From Certhia americana (lineage: Eukaryota; Chordata; Aves; Passeriformes; Certhiidae): 64,000 nt of DNA. The stretch spans positions 20,124,122-20,188,121 of the forward strand of contig CM031879.1 of NCBI GenBank assembly GCA_018697195.1. Direction: 5' to 3'. Below are positions 1 to 11,948 of the stretch, in pieces; position 1 is the first letter of the stretch; every line of letters begins with the position of its first letter. A program made the translations under genes and the position numbers. The notes under the pieces were generated by a model. That model saw nothing but the letters and a program-made list of their open reading frames with translations. It did no database searches and had not been told where the DNA came from.

Positions 1-985
1 TAAGTTTGCAGGTAAAATGAAGTATCTTCCTGAATGGTGGAAAAAATGTATGTAGGATTGATGGATGGATGGATGTGTGTGTATTGTATACAAACATTTT
101 AAATTACATGATTGTTATCTAAAATACAATCTAATATCCTAGGTACTCTGCAACTATATAGTGCATACAGTGAAATCCTAGGGGTTTTGAAACATTAATT
201 GATTTCTAGAATATCTTATGTCTTGGATTTCATTTCTCAAGGAAGCATAGGTTTCAAAAATCCCATTAGACTGTATGTTTCCAATCTTCCTGCAATGTCA
301 CTACTGAGGGGTGAAGGAGAAAAGTTTTCTTTGTCTTAGGCCATTAAGAGTATGTTGCTGCTTGCTCCTACATTGTCCTATCCCAGGCCTTTTATAGCTT
401 TCTGATTTACAGTAAATGTCTTAAACTCCTCTAGAAACCAAGGGAATGGCCAGTGCAATATACTGATAACACTGTTGATGCTTCACATTGAAGCAGTATG
501 ATCACAACTTCACCTGTATCATCTTTGCAATCAAAAGATCAGGCAGGTGCTGCTGGAGATCAAAAACCCAGGTGCAAAACTCAGTATCAGTGAGTGGCAT
601 GTGAATTTGGAATAATTTCTGCCATTCATTTTGTTAACTGTCCTTTTAACACTAATCTCATGCCATTATTTAGCAACCATTCCCCAAAGGTTGTATTCCA
701 AAGAACTGATTGCAAGATGCAGGACAGCAAAAAGAAATTATATTTATATTTGTTGTTTGCCTTTGGAATTAGCTTAGCACAAATATTTAAACACATTCTG
801 TATGAAGAAAGTGTCACCTTCTACTTGTTTATCTATTGTGGGGACAAATATGTTTTAATAAACTTGCATTGAAGCACATGTTTTCATCTAGGACTCTATT
901 GTCTTCAAATAATTCATTGGGAAAAAATAGAATTAAACTAAAAACCAGAATTATTAAAAAATATATGTAAATTGGTATTGCCCAT
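1..985. other. Upstream intergenic DNA, AT-rich
   Basis: No gene or recognisable transposon is seen. A short ATGG/TG microsatellite lies near 57-83. Two opposing short open frames near 594-872 overlap each other, have no family resemblance and are likely chance. Confidence 0.6.
57..83. repeat. (ATGG)n-(TG)n microsatellite
   Basis: About four ATGG units run into a short TG run. This is ordinary simple-sequence DNA. Confidence 0.85.
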
Positions 986-1055
986 GGTGTGTCCTGTGCA
1001 GGGCCAGTAGTTCCTGATGAGGTCCCTTCCAACTCAGCATGTTCTGTGATTCTAC
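986..1055 (+). mobile_element. CR1 LINE 3'-end fragment
   Basis: The sequence carries the typical avian CR1 tail: a 'GGTCCCTTCCAACTCAGCAT' stretch followed by 'TTCTGTGATTCT' near 1051. Only about 70 bp of the 3' end is visible, consistent with strong 5' truncation. The family assignment is by recognition. Confidence 0.75.
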
Positions 1056-4000
1056 AAATATGTTCCTATTTTAGAAGCAAATGCAAGAATTACTTATCTG
1101 GCAAAGGTTTTCAGCACTCGTTTCAGCTTACTGCCAGGCAGAAATTTGATAGTTTCAGAAAAATCACATCAGGGCTTCATTCAATTCAAATCAAAGTCTT
1201 ACCTGTGTTGATTTTTTAATGATTTTATGACAGCCTCCCTGACAAAGTCACCAGACTACAGAAGATGATAAAATGCTGAAGAGCCAATGTGACACTATAA
1301 AAAGATGCATACAGCCAAAGGCAGCAGTACCAAGCTCAAGTTCTTGGGAGTCCAGGATCCCAATATTAGCTTTAATATTAGTCATAATATTAGCTTTGAA
1401 GTCACCAGATCTGGGCAAAGCCAGACCTTCATTGCATCCTTTTGAACTATGACAAGACATTAGAGCACAACCATTTCAACTTCCCTCCACAGTCAGAAAG
1501 ACAGGGGGTTTGGGGAGGGGATGGGGGAATATGAGAGCTGAATTCTCAATATGCTAACTGCAGGTGATGAATTTAAAGATATCCAGATGCTGTTATGATT
1601 GTAGCAAATTACATGAACAATGTAACTTTTTATTTTAACCAAAAATTTCCTAGAAGGATACCAAGTCACCTGTAAGGAATTAACTGAACTGTATTAAAAT
1701 TGCACTGAAACTGTACTAAAGCAACTATATTGAAATCACAACTTCAGCTAACCCAAAGCATTCTGTTAAAAGACCAAGAAAGCATGAGAAAGCAGGAAAT
1801 TTTCAAATGGTGATGGAGATAAAAGAGTGCCCTGTAACTTCCACTTATGTGGTTTAAATTATTGTGCTGCTTCAAAATAAAGAAATATTTTATCTAAGTC
1901 CAGCCAAAGAATAGTAATTAAAAATAAAAGTGATTAAGAAATGTTTCCAGCTTTCTAGGTCTAAAGATATTCCTCTTCAGAAAGGCTGTAAGAAGGTCTT
2001 CTAAAGGATAAATCCAGATACTAACAAGAGTTCTCTTATCCCTGGATTAAAAATTATTATATTCTGGCATACCCAGCTAGCAATCTCCTTAAAGTTCATA
2101 GGCAGGGCAGAGTTTAGGAGACTGGAAAATAAATAGCAAAAAGTTCACTGGAGAGAAAAAAGGGGCTATTTCTGTCAGCAGTGGACTTTGAATCAAGTCT
2201 TAACTTGTCAAGATTTACATTCAAAACATGGAAAAGTGGTATGATCAGAAGACTTTTCAAAGAGGCATAATCACAGTGACAAGATTTTTGCCCTTTCCAG
2301 AGCACAGCCCTTGGGTATGCTTGGTACAGCTTCCTCTATCTGCATTCTCTGCAACATTTTCCTATGCAATAAAGTACGTTTGTTGTTTGCAAGGAATTCT
2401 TCTGGGAGTTATATCAAATTCAAACTCATACATAGGCATCTGAACAGATTATGACTGTCTGAGTACTCAAAATGCAGATTTCAACCCTGAGAAGAGGGTT
2501 TCTTTTTGTTTTGACCATGTGATGTTAAAGGTCAGACAACACGTTCATCCATCACCAAACAGAAAATGACTACGTCTATCTCTCCATAAATGTTTGAATC
2601 AAGATGGTTTTCCTCACATGCAGTGGAAAGATGTGGTCAGAATCACAAGGTTCCCTTGATACAATTTCAAACACTTGAAGAAATTTCCATACAGTCTCAT
2701 CATCCTTTTAGAATGGTTTGATTAAACAGTTAGTCTTGCTTTGCCATCTAGGAGTATTTTCTTTACATGAATCACTGAGTTAATGACCCTCTGTACCATT
2801 TATTTCATTATCCACAATCTGACAAAACAAACATCGACTCTTACTGTTGTTCTAAACATTGGGGCATGATTGTTTAAAGTTAATCTATTTTCTTTTCCAG
2901 AAGGATGATTCTCAACTCATCAGTCAGGGCAGTGCCAAATAGGGCCATATTAAATGACAGGTCATTTCCATAGCAAATGGAATGGAAGATATGAAAAGGA
3001 CATTGTCAATCCGCCTGAACTCCAACACCCATCTTAAAGGAAGACAAATTCATTTTAAGTGCCTAGACTGAGACTGAATTCCAGAGTTCAGAACAAACAA
3101 GAAATAATTCTCCTGAACAATGCCGGCAGTCACCCATCATGATATTCAGTTATAGGCCCAGTTCCTGGTAAGAGTCCATACAAACTGCATTTTTGGATAG
3201 TTTTGATTATTCATGTACACCACCAGGAACCTGAGCTCACCCAGGAAACAAAATTAACAGAATAATAATACTCTCGAAATATTTTTAAGTGGATGATATG
3301 CAAAACTGCAGACTTGCATAGTGAGAATAGAAAAAACTAGAAAGGCCAAGCCCCTTCTGCATCCCTGTTATCTCTCTACCCTTCCTCACCCCTACTCCTT
3401 TCACAATCACAGAGCTGTTCTCACTGGCAATATCACTGCAGTGAACCCTGCTTTGACTAGAGTGGGGCCACATTTCTAACAGAATGACATTGGTGGTGGC
3501 TCAGTTCACAATGTCAGGAAAATGAGGCAGCTTTGCCACTGGAAGTATTAAAGTGACAATTATATATAAGCTTGTAAATCCTATCTGTTCAGCATGATGT
3601 GGCAAAACTGGCTTGCCTCTGACAGCACCCATTTGGGAGAATTTTGAGTGTATCCATTGCCTGTGCAGGAAGACTAAAGGGTCATGTAGTCCACAGAAAG
3701 CTGAGCAGGAGGAAAATAATCCCTTCTTATTAAAAAAACCCTTCTATAAATAAGGAAGGAATAAATAGGTTTCCATGTTTGCTGCAGATGGGTGAGACTA
3801 ATATGTTTAAATTGCTCATAAAAATGGTGTCGATTTTAGTGGCTCTGAGCTTATTACTGGCAAGAGGCTGAAAACTCCTGCTCTTTCTCTTGCTCACAGT
3901 ATCTCCCAGTCATTGACCACTCTTGTTTCTGTTGTCCTCTTTGCAGGACTGGAACCAAGCTCCAAGGCAATGCTGAAGGGAGAAGAAAAATGAGGTACTT

Positions 4001-5649
4001 GGTTTCCTCTGCTCAGGCCCAAAAAGCTCCACAAATTCTCAGCAGGATCATGCCCTGCAGTGCCTCCTGGAAGAAGGAAGGAGCCTGGATGACTTGCCTC
4101 TCTGAAAATCCACCCTGTGCTTCACTCTCCTTGCCCAGGTATCAAGTGAAGAACCAGGTCACGACCTCTTTAAAAATGCCTATTCCCTTCAGCGTACAGT
4201 GTTTCTGTATTTTTTCAGATAAGCCCATTTTGCACCATACAGATTCCTCTTTGGGTCTTTCTCTCCTACACGGAGAGTTCTTAAGGTCCATCCTTGCCTT
4301 GACTGAGCAGAATAGCTCCAGCAGCAAAGGGAGTGGATCCAAAGTCGTTTTGTCCTCCTGCATGCCCAGGAATTGAGTAAACACAGTGCAGGGTGAGGAG
4401 GGACAGAGGTTGGGATCTTTGGAAAATCATGTTGCGTGGCACATGTTTCAAGAATGGGAGGCACAGGGTAACATTAAGACAAGCTCTCTGAATTGAAAAA
4501 GTTCAGTGTTGGAACTATTTGCCTAGGAAGATAAAATACTAGAAAGTACTAAGTAAAGGTTAGACAAGAATCAGCCACAAATTACTTAGGTGTAGCAGAT
4601 CTTATTTTGGAGCAGAAATACAATCCCAACAGCTTCTCAAGTTCCTTTCCAACTTACTTGCTATTATTGTTTTTAGAACCAAATGGGGCTTAAGCAAGCA
4701 CATTCCTCTGGACATCCCAGAGGATTCCAGGGAACAGGATTCCATGGAACTCACTAGCTGTGTCTGGTGGTGTTACATGTGTAGCATGTCCTGTAAAGGA
4801 CACCACATCCCACTCTATTGCAGGAAAGACTCCACATGACTCACAACAGTGAGTCCTGTGTCATCAGGACTAAGAAACCAGGTATTTAAGAAAGTAGTAA
4901 CAGTCCCTGGTAATGCTACCTGTGTGTTAAAATGATAACAGCCGCATGAAAGTATTAATGTATTATGGCTACACCATAATGGCTCTATATATTCCTTGAT
5001 GTTGCTAATTCAGAAGTTCACTAACTTATAACAAGACAAATTTTAAGATTTTCACTGGCATTATTAAGCTAACAGGACAATAGACTCTGTGGTGTACATG
5101 AGCCTGACATCCTTGCCAATAAAGATAGGTTGTGAGTTAGAAAGGTTTCATGTGGATAGAAGCATTCCTTTAAAAAAATGAATTTAGATATTTCTTTAGT
5201 ATTTTAAAGAAGATATTTTTGTGACTTTTTCAACCCTACAAGTAAAAACCAAACTGCCTTAAGTATTTGAGAACACTACCTTTCAGACACAAGGCTACCC
5301 TGAAACAAATTTTAAAAATCTCCATTTTGTAGATATAGCTTTTAGTACTAAGTCTTCATGTAACACAAATTGTAATATGTCCTCTTAGTGATAACCTACT
5401 CTCTACATAGCTGCTACACAGCTTGTGAGTAATGCAGTGTCACCAAAACGTCAGAGCAGGGCATATGATTAGCACTTTCTCATATATTTCTGTACATTTA
5501 CATGCATATGCACAAACTAAACGTGAGCTACAAAACTGGGACTAAGTGTGGAAATACTTGGATCAAATCTAGGTTTTTCTCTTTATATAAATCAGTTCCC
5601 GCCATCTCTTACGCTGGTCAGCTTCCCCTGAGGACTCAACTGTGGAGTT
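1056..5649. other. Upstream intergenic DNA, no gene recognised
   Basis: This stretch is AT-rich with a G-run cluster near 1504 and AATATTAG repeated at 1362, 1374 and 1386. A 128-codon ATG frame at 3990-4376 follows a pyrimidine-rich CAG at about 3946, but its protein is not of a known type and an equally open frame runs on the other strand, so I treat it as chance. No clear transposon is seen, although old degraded copies would escape reading by eye. Confidence 0.5.
1504..1527 (+). other. G-quadruplex motif
   Basis: Four runs of four or five G are separated by loops TTT, A and AT. This fits the canonical intramolecular G-quadruplex pattern with short loops. It is isolated in otherwise AT-rich DNA. 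Confidence 0.7.
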
Positions 5650-5826
5650 TTGGGTTAGATAGTACAAAAAGATTCTTTGCATGGAGGCTGGTTGGACAAT
5701 GGAATGGGTTTGCCAAGGAAGTGGTGTGACAGAGTGTGACTTTTGGGGGTTGGTGCTGTGCAGGTTCAGGAGTTGGATGATCCTTGTGGGAACCTTCTAA
5801 CTCATCATATTCTGTGATTCTGTGAA
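5650..5826 (+). mobile_element. CR1 LINE 3'-end fragment, internally deleted
   Basis: The fragment shows CR1-like order: a degraded 'GGTTAGATAGTACAAAAAGA' segment, then 'CAAGGAAGTGGTG', then 'AGGAGTTGGATGATCC', ending in 'ATATTCTGTGATTCTGTGA'. The usual spacer between the middle and tail blocks is shorter than in typical copies. The open frame near 5502-5729 overlaps it and is not a gene. Confidence 0.75.
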
Positions 5827-8734
5827 CTGAGGAGAATGGGAATTTCTCCTACAGGCTAGGAAAACTAGTTAGTAATCAAGCACATGGATGCTCTTTGATC
5901 TATGCTCTTGTCTGAGACTTATCTAATTCATGAACACAGGCATCAAGTTCTGGCATGCCAGAAAGAAGTATCAGGACATAAAAGCTATTTTGTTTAATGA
6001 TTACTCACACGGAGTCAGATCAAATGGAATAGTTTGGGAGGAATGCTGTCCCAAACTCTATAATTCTGGTATATATCAGTGGAGCAAAGGTGTTTAAGTA
6101 GGAGAAGAAGAATATATTACACATTGCAAATGCAAGTTGCGATGAAAAAGAGACTTTGAAGCAGAGTAACAGTGTGATGGTGGCTGCAAGAGTGCAAACT
6201 ATCCATCTTCAAAGCCTGTGAATGTTCTGCCACTTGCTTGTCTGGTTGAAAGGACCAAAGACATATATCCCATCTTTTCAGGCAGAGAGAATGACAGAAA
6301 GAAGTTGTCTGAATATTTATACAGAGTCCCACAACCTGTCTTGTGCTATAGTGAGACCCACTATGAAGTAAATCGGTGGCAACCCTGGTTTTCAAGGAAA
6401 GCTCTATTTTGTCAACACAAGCTGAAGAGATCTGTAGCTCTGTTTAATTCAAGTCAATTATTACTACTACCTATTTTATGTGTGGTCAACACCACAATGT
6501 CTAGTGATTTCTTTCTACAAATTCCCATCCAAATACTTGAATCTGCACAGTCACTTGAAATTAATAGAGAGGTACCATCTGACATTCCTCTGGGAGAAAT
6601 GAATTCCTGAAATGAAATGAATGTATATTATATTCCAGAAAAGAAGCCAGCAGAAATTTTAGGAAGCTCCTGCAAACTCTTTACAAAGGATTAAATTAAT
6701 CTTCTATGGAAAAGCTGGAGGACTGTAAAATGTATCAGCTATGCACAAACTTCTCATACCATAGAGGTGAGCACTAGTCATAGTAGTACACGAATGTTGA
6801 TAATTTTTTTTTTTTTTTTCTGAAGATCTATTTTAAACAGATCATCAGGAAAAGCATGTAAGCTCTTTTGAACTTTAAAACTTATATTCTTCCAAGCAGA
6901 TTTTAAATCCACATTAACAAAACCATAGGCCCCTAGGGCATCTCTATTATGTGTTTTTGCCTAGACAAAAGCTCATACAGACAAAGTGACAACAGTGTCA
7001 ACAAATGCCTTCAGAAGCAGTAAGCAAGAAAACAAAAACAACACACACTCAACTTAGCCATCTTATTATTAAGAAATGAAACACCAAATATCATAAAAAT
7101 ACGTTTTTCTAATTAACATTTAGGTTTTTACTTTTGAGGAAGTATTCTGTCATGCTTTCCAGTTTTTCTCCACGTGTTCATGGTATACAAACAAAGGAGG
7201 TGGCAGTGGGTAAGGGAAAGGGTGAAGCCGTATTTCACCCAACACTGAGTGCTGCCTGGTGTGGTATATTCTCATGAAAAACCAATTATAAAGCACCCTA
7301 GAAATATCACTGTCATGTCTGGCTTTGGCTACCATCTGGTTACAAATAATATAAGGTGAGATTTATGCTTAATCATATGGCTTGGCAATCCAAAACATTA
7401 GAGAAAAATAGTACAAGAAGTGTCTAAAATAACAATGTGCATTTTGCATGAAACTCATTACTGAGCCTCAAAATAATAATGAATTTTATGACCAAAAGAC
7501 AGTTACAGGTGAATTACAAGGCACTGATTCTCTACTAGGAAATCTTTACTGAGCATAAATATGTTCCTATATGCCTTAATTTTAGCCACATATTTTCTCA
7601 AATGAAGGACTTGAAAACATAGCCATAATTTGTACATCTTGGGAAAAAAAAATCTTAAATCAGTTGAAAACTGTTTTTTTCACCACTAGATATTTTATTG
7701 TTTATTTTATCCTCTAAATAGCAAACCTTAACAACAATATCCCCATTTCATTGCCATATAAGAAAGAACATTTCAGTTCTTAACACCATTTTGTTTAGAC
7801 TAATATATTTTACAAACTAAATAAGGCAGAATATATTATCTAGTCAGAGAAAAAATGCAATTGAATGAGTGCAATTGTGCATAAATCTGTGCTGAGGTTG
7901 GACAAATTGAAAAGTAAATACAAAAAAATGGGTTTAGTTAAATTTTCCTAATGGGAACTAAAGATTGACTTTTCAATGTTATGATTAGATTTTTTAGGCT
8001 TATAAGTATTTGAATATAAATATTATGCACTGACATTTGTACATTCAAGTGGCTGAGCATTTGAACACAAGCATCTGAGGAATTCAGGGACCTGTTCTGA
8101 CTGATTCCTGTAAGACTGATACCACCACTGTTTGACAGTAGCATCATCAATGAAGTACAAAAAGGGCTCCAGAAAGGTAGCTTTTGTGCTCTGCAGAAAC
8201 TTCTAAAATATATATCTGAAAAACTGTACTCTACATTTAAATGCACCAGATGAAAAGCAGCACCAAGAATCAACAAGAGACCAGAAGCAAAAATATAAAT
8301 AATGTTAGACAAGAGTAGTTTTACAAAATGGAAATACACAAGACCAAATAAAGGTTTTTGATATGAGTCGCTGCAGAAGGTAAGGGTGTTCATCCTAAGC
8401 TGTTAGATATGCTGGTAGATATTGTCGCTTCATTTTATCGATGTACTCAATTCCAAGCTGAGAACATTCTATTTTTAGCTTGGTCTGATGGAAAACAAAA
8501 TCTAAATTGTTTCTAAATTTCATCTTTTTCCCCAAATAAGGAGATATGGGGACAAAAGCTGAGGCCTGAAAACAATGCATGAGACTTTTTCTAACTTGCT
8601 AGAGGTCCTTTGCATACAGTTCTAGGGAAGATGTGGATGTTTTAAGTAGTGGAAGAATAGCGCTCCTATTTTCAGTAAAGACTAAAAGAAAAAATAAAGA
8701 ATAAAAGAACAACAAACCAGACAGCTCACTTTGA
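5827..8734. other. Upstream intergenic DNA, no gene recognised
   Basis: AT-rich DNA with a poly-T run near 6806-6820. A minus-strand 151-codon frame at 7938-8393 is hydrophobic because the DNA is A/T-rich; I do not recognise it. The 6218-6610 plus frame begins at GTG and has no family resemblance. Part of 8030-8734 may be older 5' CR1 sequence leading into the next feature, but I cannot show that. Confidence 0.45.
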
Positions 8735-9345
8735 TTCCTGGGAAAATGATGTAACAAATAACTCTGAAACTGCTTCCAAATATATTCAAAGCAGAAGACT
8801 GATGGGATGGCCAGCATGGGTCTATGGAGAAGAAATTATGCTTAAGCAACCTGATAGGCTTCCATGACTGAGCAATTCGCTTGGTGGATGAGCAGAGAGC
8901 AGTGGACATTTCTTGTCTTAACTTCAACTAGGATTTCAACACTACCTCTCTCCCAGAGCACTCTCATAGACAAACTGATGAAGGGCAGGCTGGCTAGGTG
9001 GGAACATTAAGATTCCTGGCCTAAAGGTTTGTGATCACTAGCACAAAGATCACCTGAAAGCCCAATGATGCCCTGGGAAGGACAAGAAGTAATGGGCACA
9101 AATTAAATACAGGAAATTAATTCTGTTTAGACAAAGGACAAAGCTTTTTTTTTTACTGTGAGAGTGGTCAAACATGGGCGTGAATTGCCCAGGGAGATTG
9201 TGGAGTCTCCATCCTTGCAGACATTCAAAACCTGATTGGATTCATCCCTGGGCAATCTTCTCTAGGTGATCCTGCTCCACTGGTTGGACTAGATGACTTC
9301 AGAAAGCTCCTGTCCATCTATCTTAACAATTCTGATTCTGATACA
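8735..9345 (+). mobile_element. CR1 LINE fragment with decayed ORF2 C-terminal region
   Basis: This is the longest CR1 piece in the window. Around 8805-8990 it resembles the CR1 reverse-transcriptase segment: a 'GGGATGGCCAGCATGG' block, a 'GCTTGGTGGATGAGCAGAG' block, then 'GATTTCAACACTACCTCTC' and 'ATAGACAAACTGATGA', where intact copies encode an AFD-S-HxILLDKL-like stretch. From about 9145 it has the standard 3' region (GAGAGTGG, GTGGAGTCTCCATCC, GGTTGGACTAGATGACTTC) and ends in ATTCTGATTCTGAT. The frame is interrupted, so no protein is made. Overlapping minus-strand open frames at 8599-8927 are shadows. Confidence 0.8.
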
Positions 9346-9499
9346 AAGTGTGAAAGAGAGATATCTCCCCACCATAAAGGTTCAGGCAGTTAGTGGAGCA
9401 ACCATAATCTTTTCGAAAAAGAAGAGTCATGTAATCTTATGTATGGCAATATGATCATCCTGGCCTTAATGCCAGTTCACAGATGATACTGCTGGATCG
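9346..9499. other. Short spacer between CR1 and LTR
   Basis: Nothing is recognised here. Confidence 0.4.
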
Positions 9500-9505
9500 A
9501 ACCAC

Positions 9506-9841
9506 TGTGGTAGTGCATATGCTTGTACCCCCAAAAGTGTTTCTATGTACCCCTCCCCAAGTGTGACGTCTTTATCCCCTCCCCTCCCTGTCCCTGGAAT
9601 GTTTATCCCATTGGCTGATGCTGCATGCCTCCCCGCCCCTTTCCCGAGGTTTCAAAAACCCGGGAAAAGCTCCCCCCTCCCTCTTTTTCCTCCCGGACTC
9701 CAGCTAAGAATAAGCTCCAGCTCTGTCCCGGAGGAAAAGCAGCCCTTGGTCTTTTATCTTGGTCGTGAAGAGCTCCCTTGCCCTCCCCACGACACAGCTA
9801 GCTAGGGAAATTCGGGGAGGGACAAAGGGGGGTTTACTTCA
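9506..9841 (+). mobile_element. Solo LTR of an endogenous retrovirus
   Basis: A 336-bp block differs abruptly from its surroundings in composition, being C-rich. It begins TGTGGTAG and ends CTTCA, and is flanked by AACCAC (9500-9505) and AACCAT (9842-9847), a 6-bp near-identical target-site duplication. Six-base duplications are usual for alpha/betaretrovirus-like (class II) elements. Internally a TTTCAAAAACCCGGG stretch near 9650 sits where a TATA region is expected, and GAATAAGC near 9709 resembles an eroded polyadenylation signal. No gag, pol or env sequence or primer-binding site follows, so this looks like a recombined solo LTR. Family membership is from recognition. Alternative: an end nearer 9796. 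Confidence 0.75.
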
Positions 9842-9847
9842 AACCAT

Positions 9848-11229
9848 TACATTTAAAATTGTTTGGGACCTGACTGCCTTAAAGTTTCATAGAATTCATA
9901 TCCCAATTTGTGCTTTGCATATCTTTAGTGGCAAGATTTTTGTAGTGTTACTTTATTTGCTATTAGAATGAGAACAAGTTTTTGCAGAAAGCATCCACAA
10001 ATCTGAGTGGAAATTGTATTAGTGAAAAAGTCACTTACAGTAACCATATTTTTTTATGGAACTTCCCTTTACCTACTACAGGACTAGCTCTACCTTGCCA
10101 TGGAGACACAAGCACTGGCATGTGATCGGTGATGGTGGTACCACAAAAACTTTAGGAATTACTGTGCTGAGGAAACATGACCAGAGATGTTCAGTAGGTT
10201 GACATTTATGCTTTTTTTCTACCTTTCTGCATTTCACAGATTTTGCCTACTATTGTTAGTTAATGTTAAGGATGCAAGCCACCCATAAAAACAGGCCACC
10301 TATTTCTGTATGACTGCTATACTTTGCACCCAAAGTGTGAAGAAAGCCAGTGTGTTTGTTAGCACGACTCTCCATCAGTGTTCCCCTCATTCCCCTGGTA
10401 CAGATCCAGAGGCAGAAGAACTCAGACTCTTAATGCCTAATGCTGCCATCTAGCTAATAGTTGCTGGCCACAGCAGGAGGAATTCTACCTTCTGAGAGCT
10501 GGTTCACAAGGGAGGGAACTGACAGCTTTAAAGATCCTTTCCTAAATTTGCAGTACTGAGCACTTGAAAATATCGATAATGGACTGGAGTCCTTCACCAC
10601 TCTAAACCCAGCTGAGTTCATACAGTGAAAATCGGGTTGGCTGCCTGGGTTTGTTGAGTTTTCATACAGGGCTTTGAAAACTTGCCACTGCTAATGAGCA
10701 GGGCTCAGAGCAGTGCGGACACACAGCCTCAGGTGCCATTGTTCTAGACCTGCATACAGTCATGGCCTCTCTGTGCACCAGTCCATCCCTCCAGCCTTTG
10801 TCCTCCTAGCCCCTGATACTTTCTTGTTCAGTAGTTCCTTCTCCTCCCTGGTACCAGCACCACCACCTCTGGGTATATAGGGAGTGAGAGAAGGACTTGT
10901 TGATCTACATGAAACCTGATGTCCCTTCCCTCCCCTGGCCTGCCTTCCCAGGAGGCCCTGATCAGACTCCAGAAATTTGTCTCTCACGTGGTGAAACCTT
11001 TTTTTGTTTAATTTTAGCGAGTGCTAGTAGTAGGCTTTCGTATGGTTCTCATAACCTTAACTGTGACAACAACCACTGCACCTATCTGGATCCTCAGTCT
11101 AGACAACCGATTTCAGAGAGATGTGAACTACCTATTCGTGGCTGCAAGTTCTCAACAGAAGTAACCTGCGACAGCAAAATACACTTGGGCATCAGCCCAC
11201 CCGCCACCTCAGAAACGCACAGCTTCCGT
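9848..11229. other. Distal 5' flank of CADPS2
   Basis: No gene or clear transposon. GC content rises gradually toward the CpG island. A minus frame at 10760-10987 and the first part of a long plus frame from 10897 are not recognisable proteins. Confidence 0.5.
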
Positions 11230-11529
11230 GGCTTCCTTTTCTGGGGCGATTTGAGACGCCTCTCTTCCTCCCCGAACACTTGGCAGAGGATGCCAGCGAG
11301 GCTCGGGGTCGGCGGCGAGCACGGCCCCGGTTTGCCCTTCCAGCAGGGAGTTCCGCCGTGTGTTCGAGCCGGCTGGCGAGCGGCGGGCGCGCTTGCCTTG
11401 CTGTCCGGGACGCGGGGCAAGGAGCACCGCAGCAGCCGCTGCCAGGGCCGGCAGGGCCCGGGCGGAGCAGCGCTGCTGAGGGCTCCCTGGCCAGCGCCTG
11501 CCCCTGTCGTCGGGAGCAGGGCGGGCGAA

Positions 11530-11604
11530 CCGAGCCGTGCCGAGCCGAGCCGAGCCGAGCCGAGCCGAGCCGAGCCGAGCCGAGCCGAGCCGAGCCGTGC
11601 CGAG
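11530..11604. repeat. (CCGAG)15 pentanucleotide array in promoter
   Basis: Fifteen consecutive 5-bp units are present. Units 3-13 (11540-11594) are perfect CCGAG. Units 2 and 14 are CCGTG and the outer units 1 and 15 are CCGAG again, so the array is symmetrical. It ends 344 bp before the CADPS2 start codon. It generates artificial SRAEP-type repeats in open frames, which are not protein evidence. Confidence 0.95.
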
Positions 11605-11813
11605 CGCTGGGGTGCGTTGGCAGGTGCGATGTTACAGCAGTCCCAGCGCAGCCGGCCCGGCCCTGTCCCGGCACTCGCGGGCCGCTGCGCTCGCCGGGGC
11701 GGGCGGAGATGTTAGCCCGGCCCAAGTCCCGCCTCTGCCTCCGCCGGGAGCCGCTCGGAGCAATTCCCACGGCAACCCAGGCTCGACCCCTTTCCCAAAC
11801 CCCGCCTCTGCTC

Positions 11814-11834
11814 CCCGCCCCGCCGCTCCCGCCC
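11814..11834. promoter_or_regulatory. GC-box cluster
   Basis: Overlapping CCCCGCCCCGCC at 11814 and CCCGCCC at 11828 are Sp/KLF-type sites on the minus strand, about 115-135 bp upstream of the CADPS2 start codon. Function is inferred. Confidence 0.5.
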
Positions 11835-11948
11835 GGCCGCCGCCGCCGGTCGGAAACAGTCCGTGTGTAAACTCGACGTGTCCGGAAAGGTGCGCGCCGC
11901 TCCCCGCGTCGCTCCGTGCCCGGCCGCGGGGCGCGCCCGCCGAGAGCG

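Noticed and set aside
3990..4376. 128-codon ATG frame preceded by a pyrimidine-rich CAG
   Set aside because: The product has no recognisable family or domain, the opposite strand is equally open, and no downstream donor or partner exon could be tied to it.
7938..8393. 151-codon minus frame with hydrophobic segments, possibly a taste-receptor remnant
   Set aside because: Bitter-receptor genes lie near CADPS2 in mammals, but I see no seven-helix layout or family motif; AT-rich DNA gives hydrophobic translations by chance.
8599..8927. Two minus-strand open frames
   Set aside because: They are antisense to the CR1 fragment at 8735-9345 and are explained by it.
10897..11870. Long open frames (up to 272 codons) across the CpG island on both strands
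   Set aside because: They arise from GC-rich DNA with few stop codons and from the CCGAG array, which reads as SRAEP or related repeats. None resembles a family, and they overlap the promoter of CADPS2.
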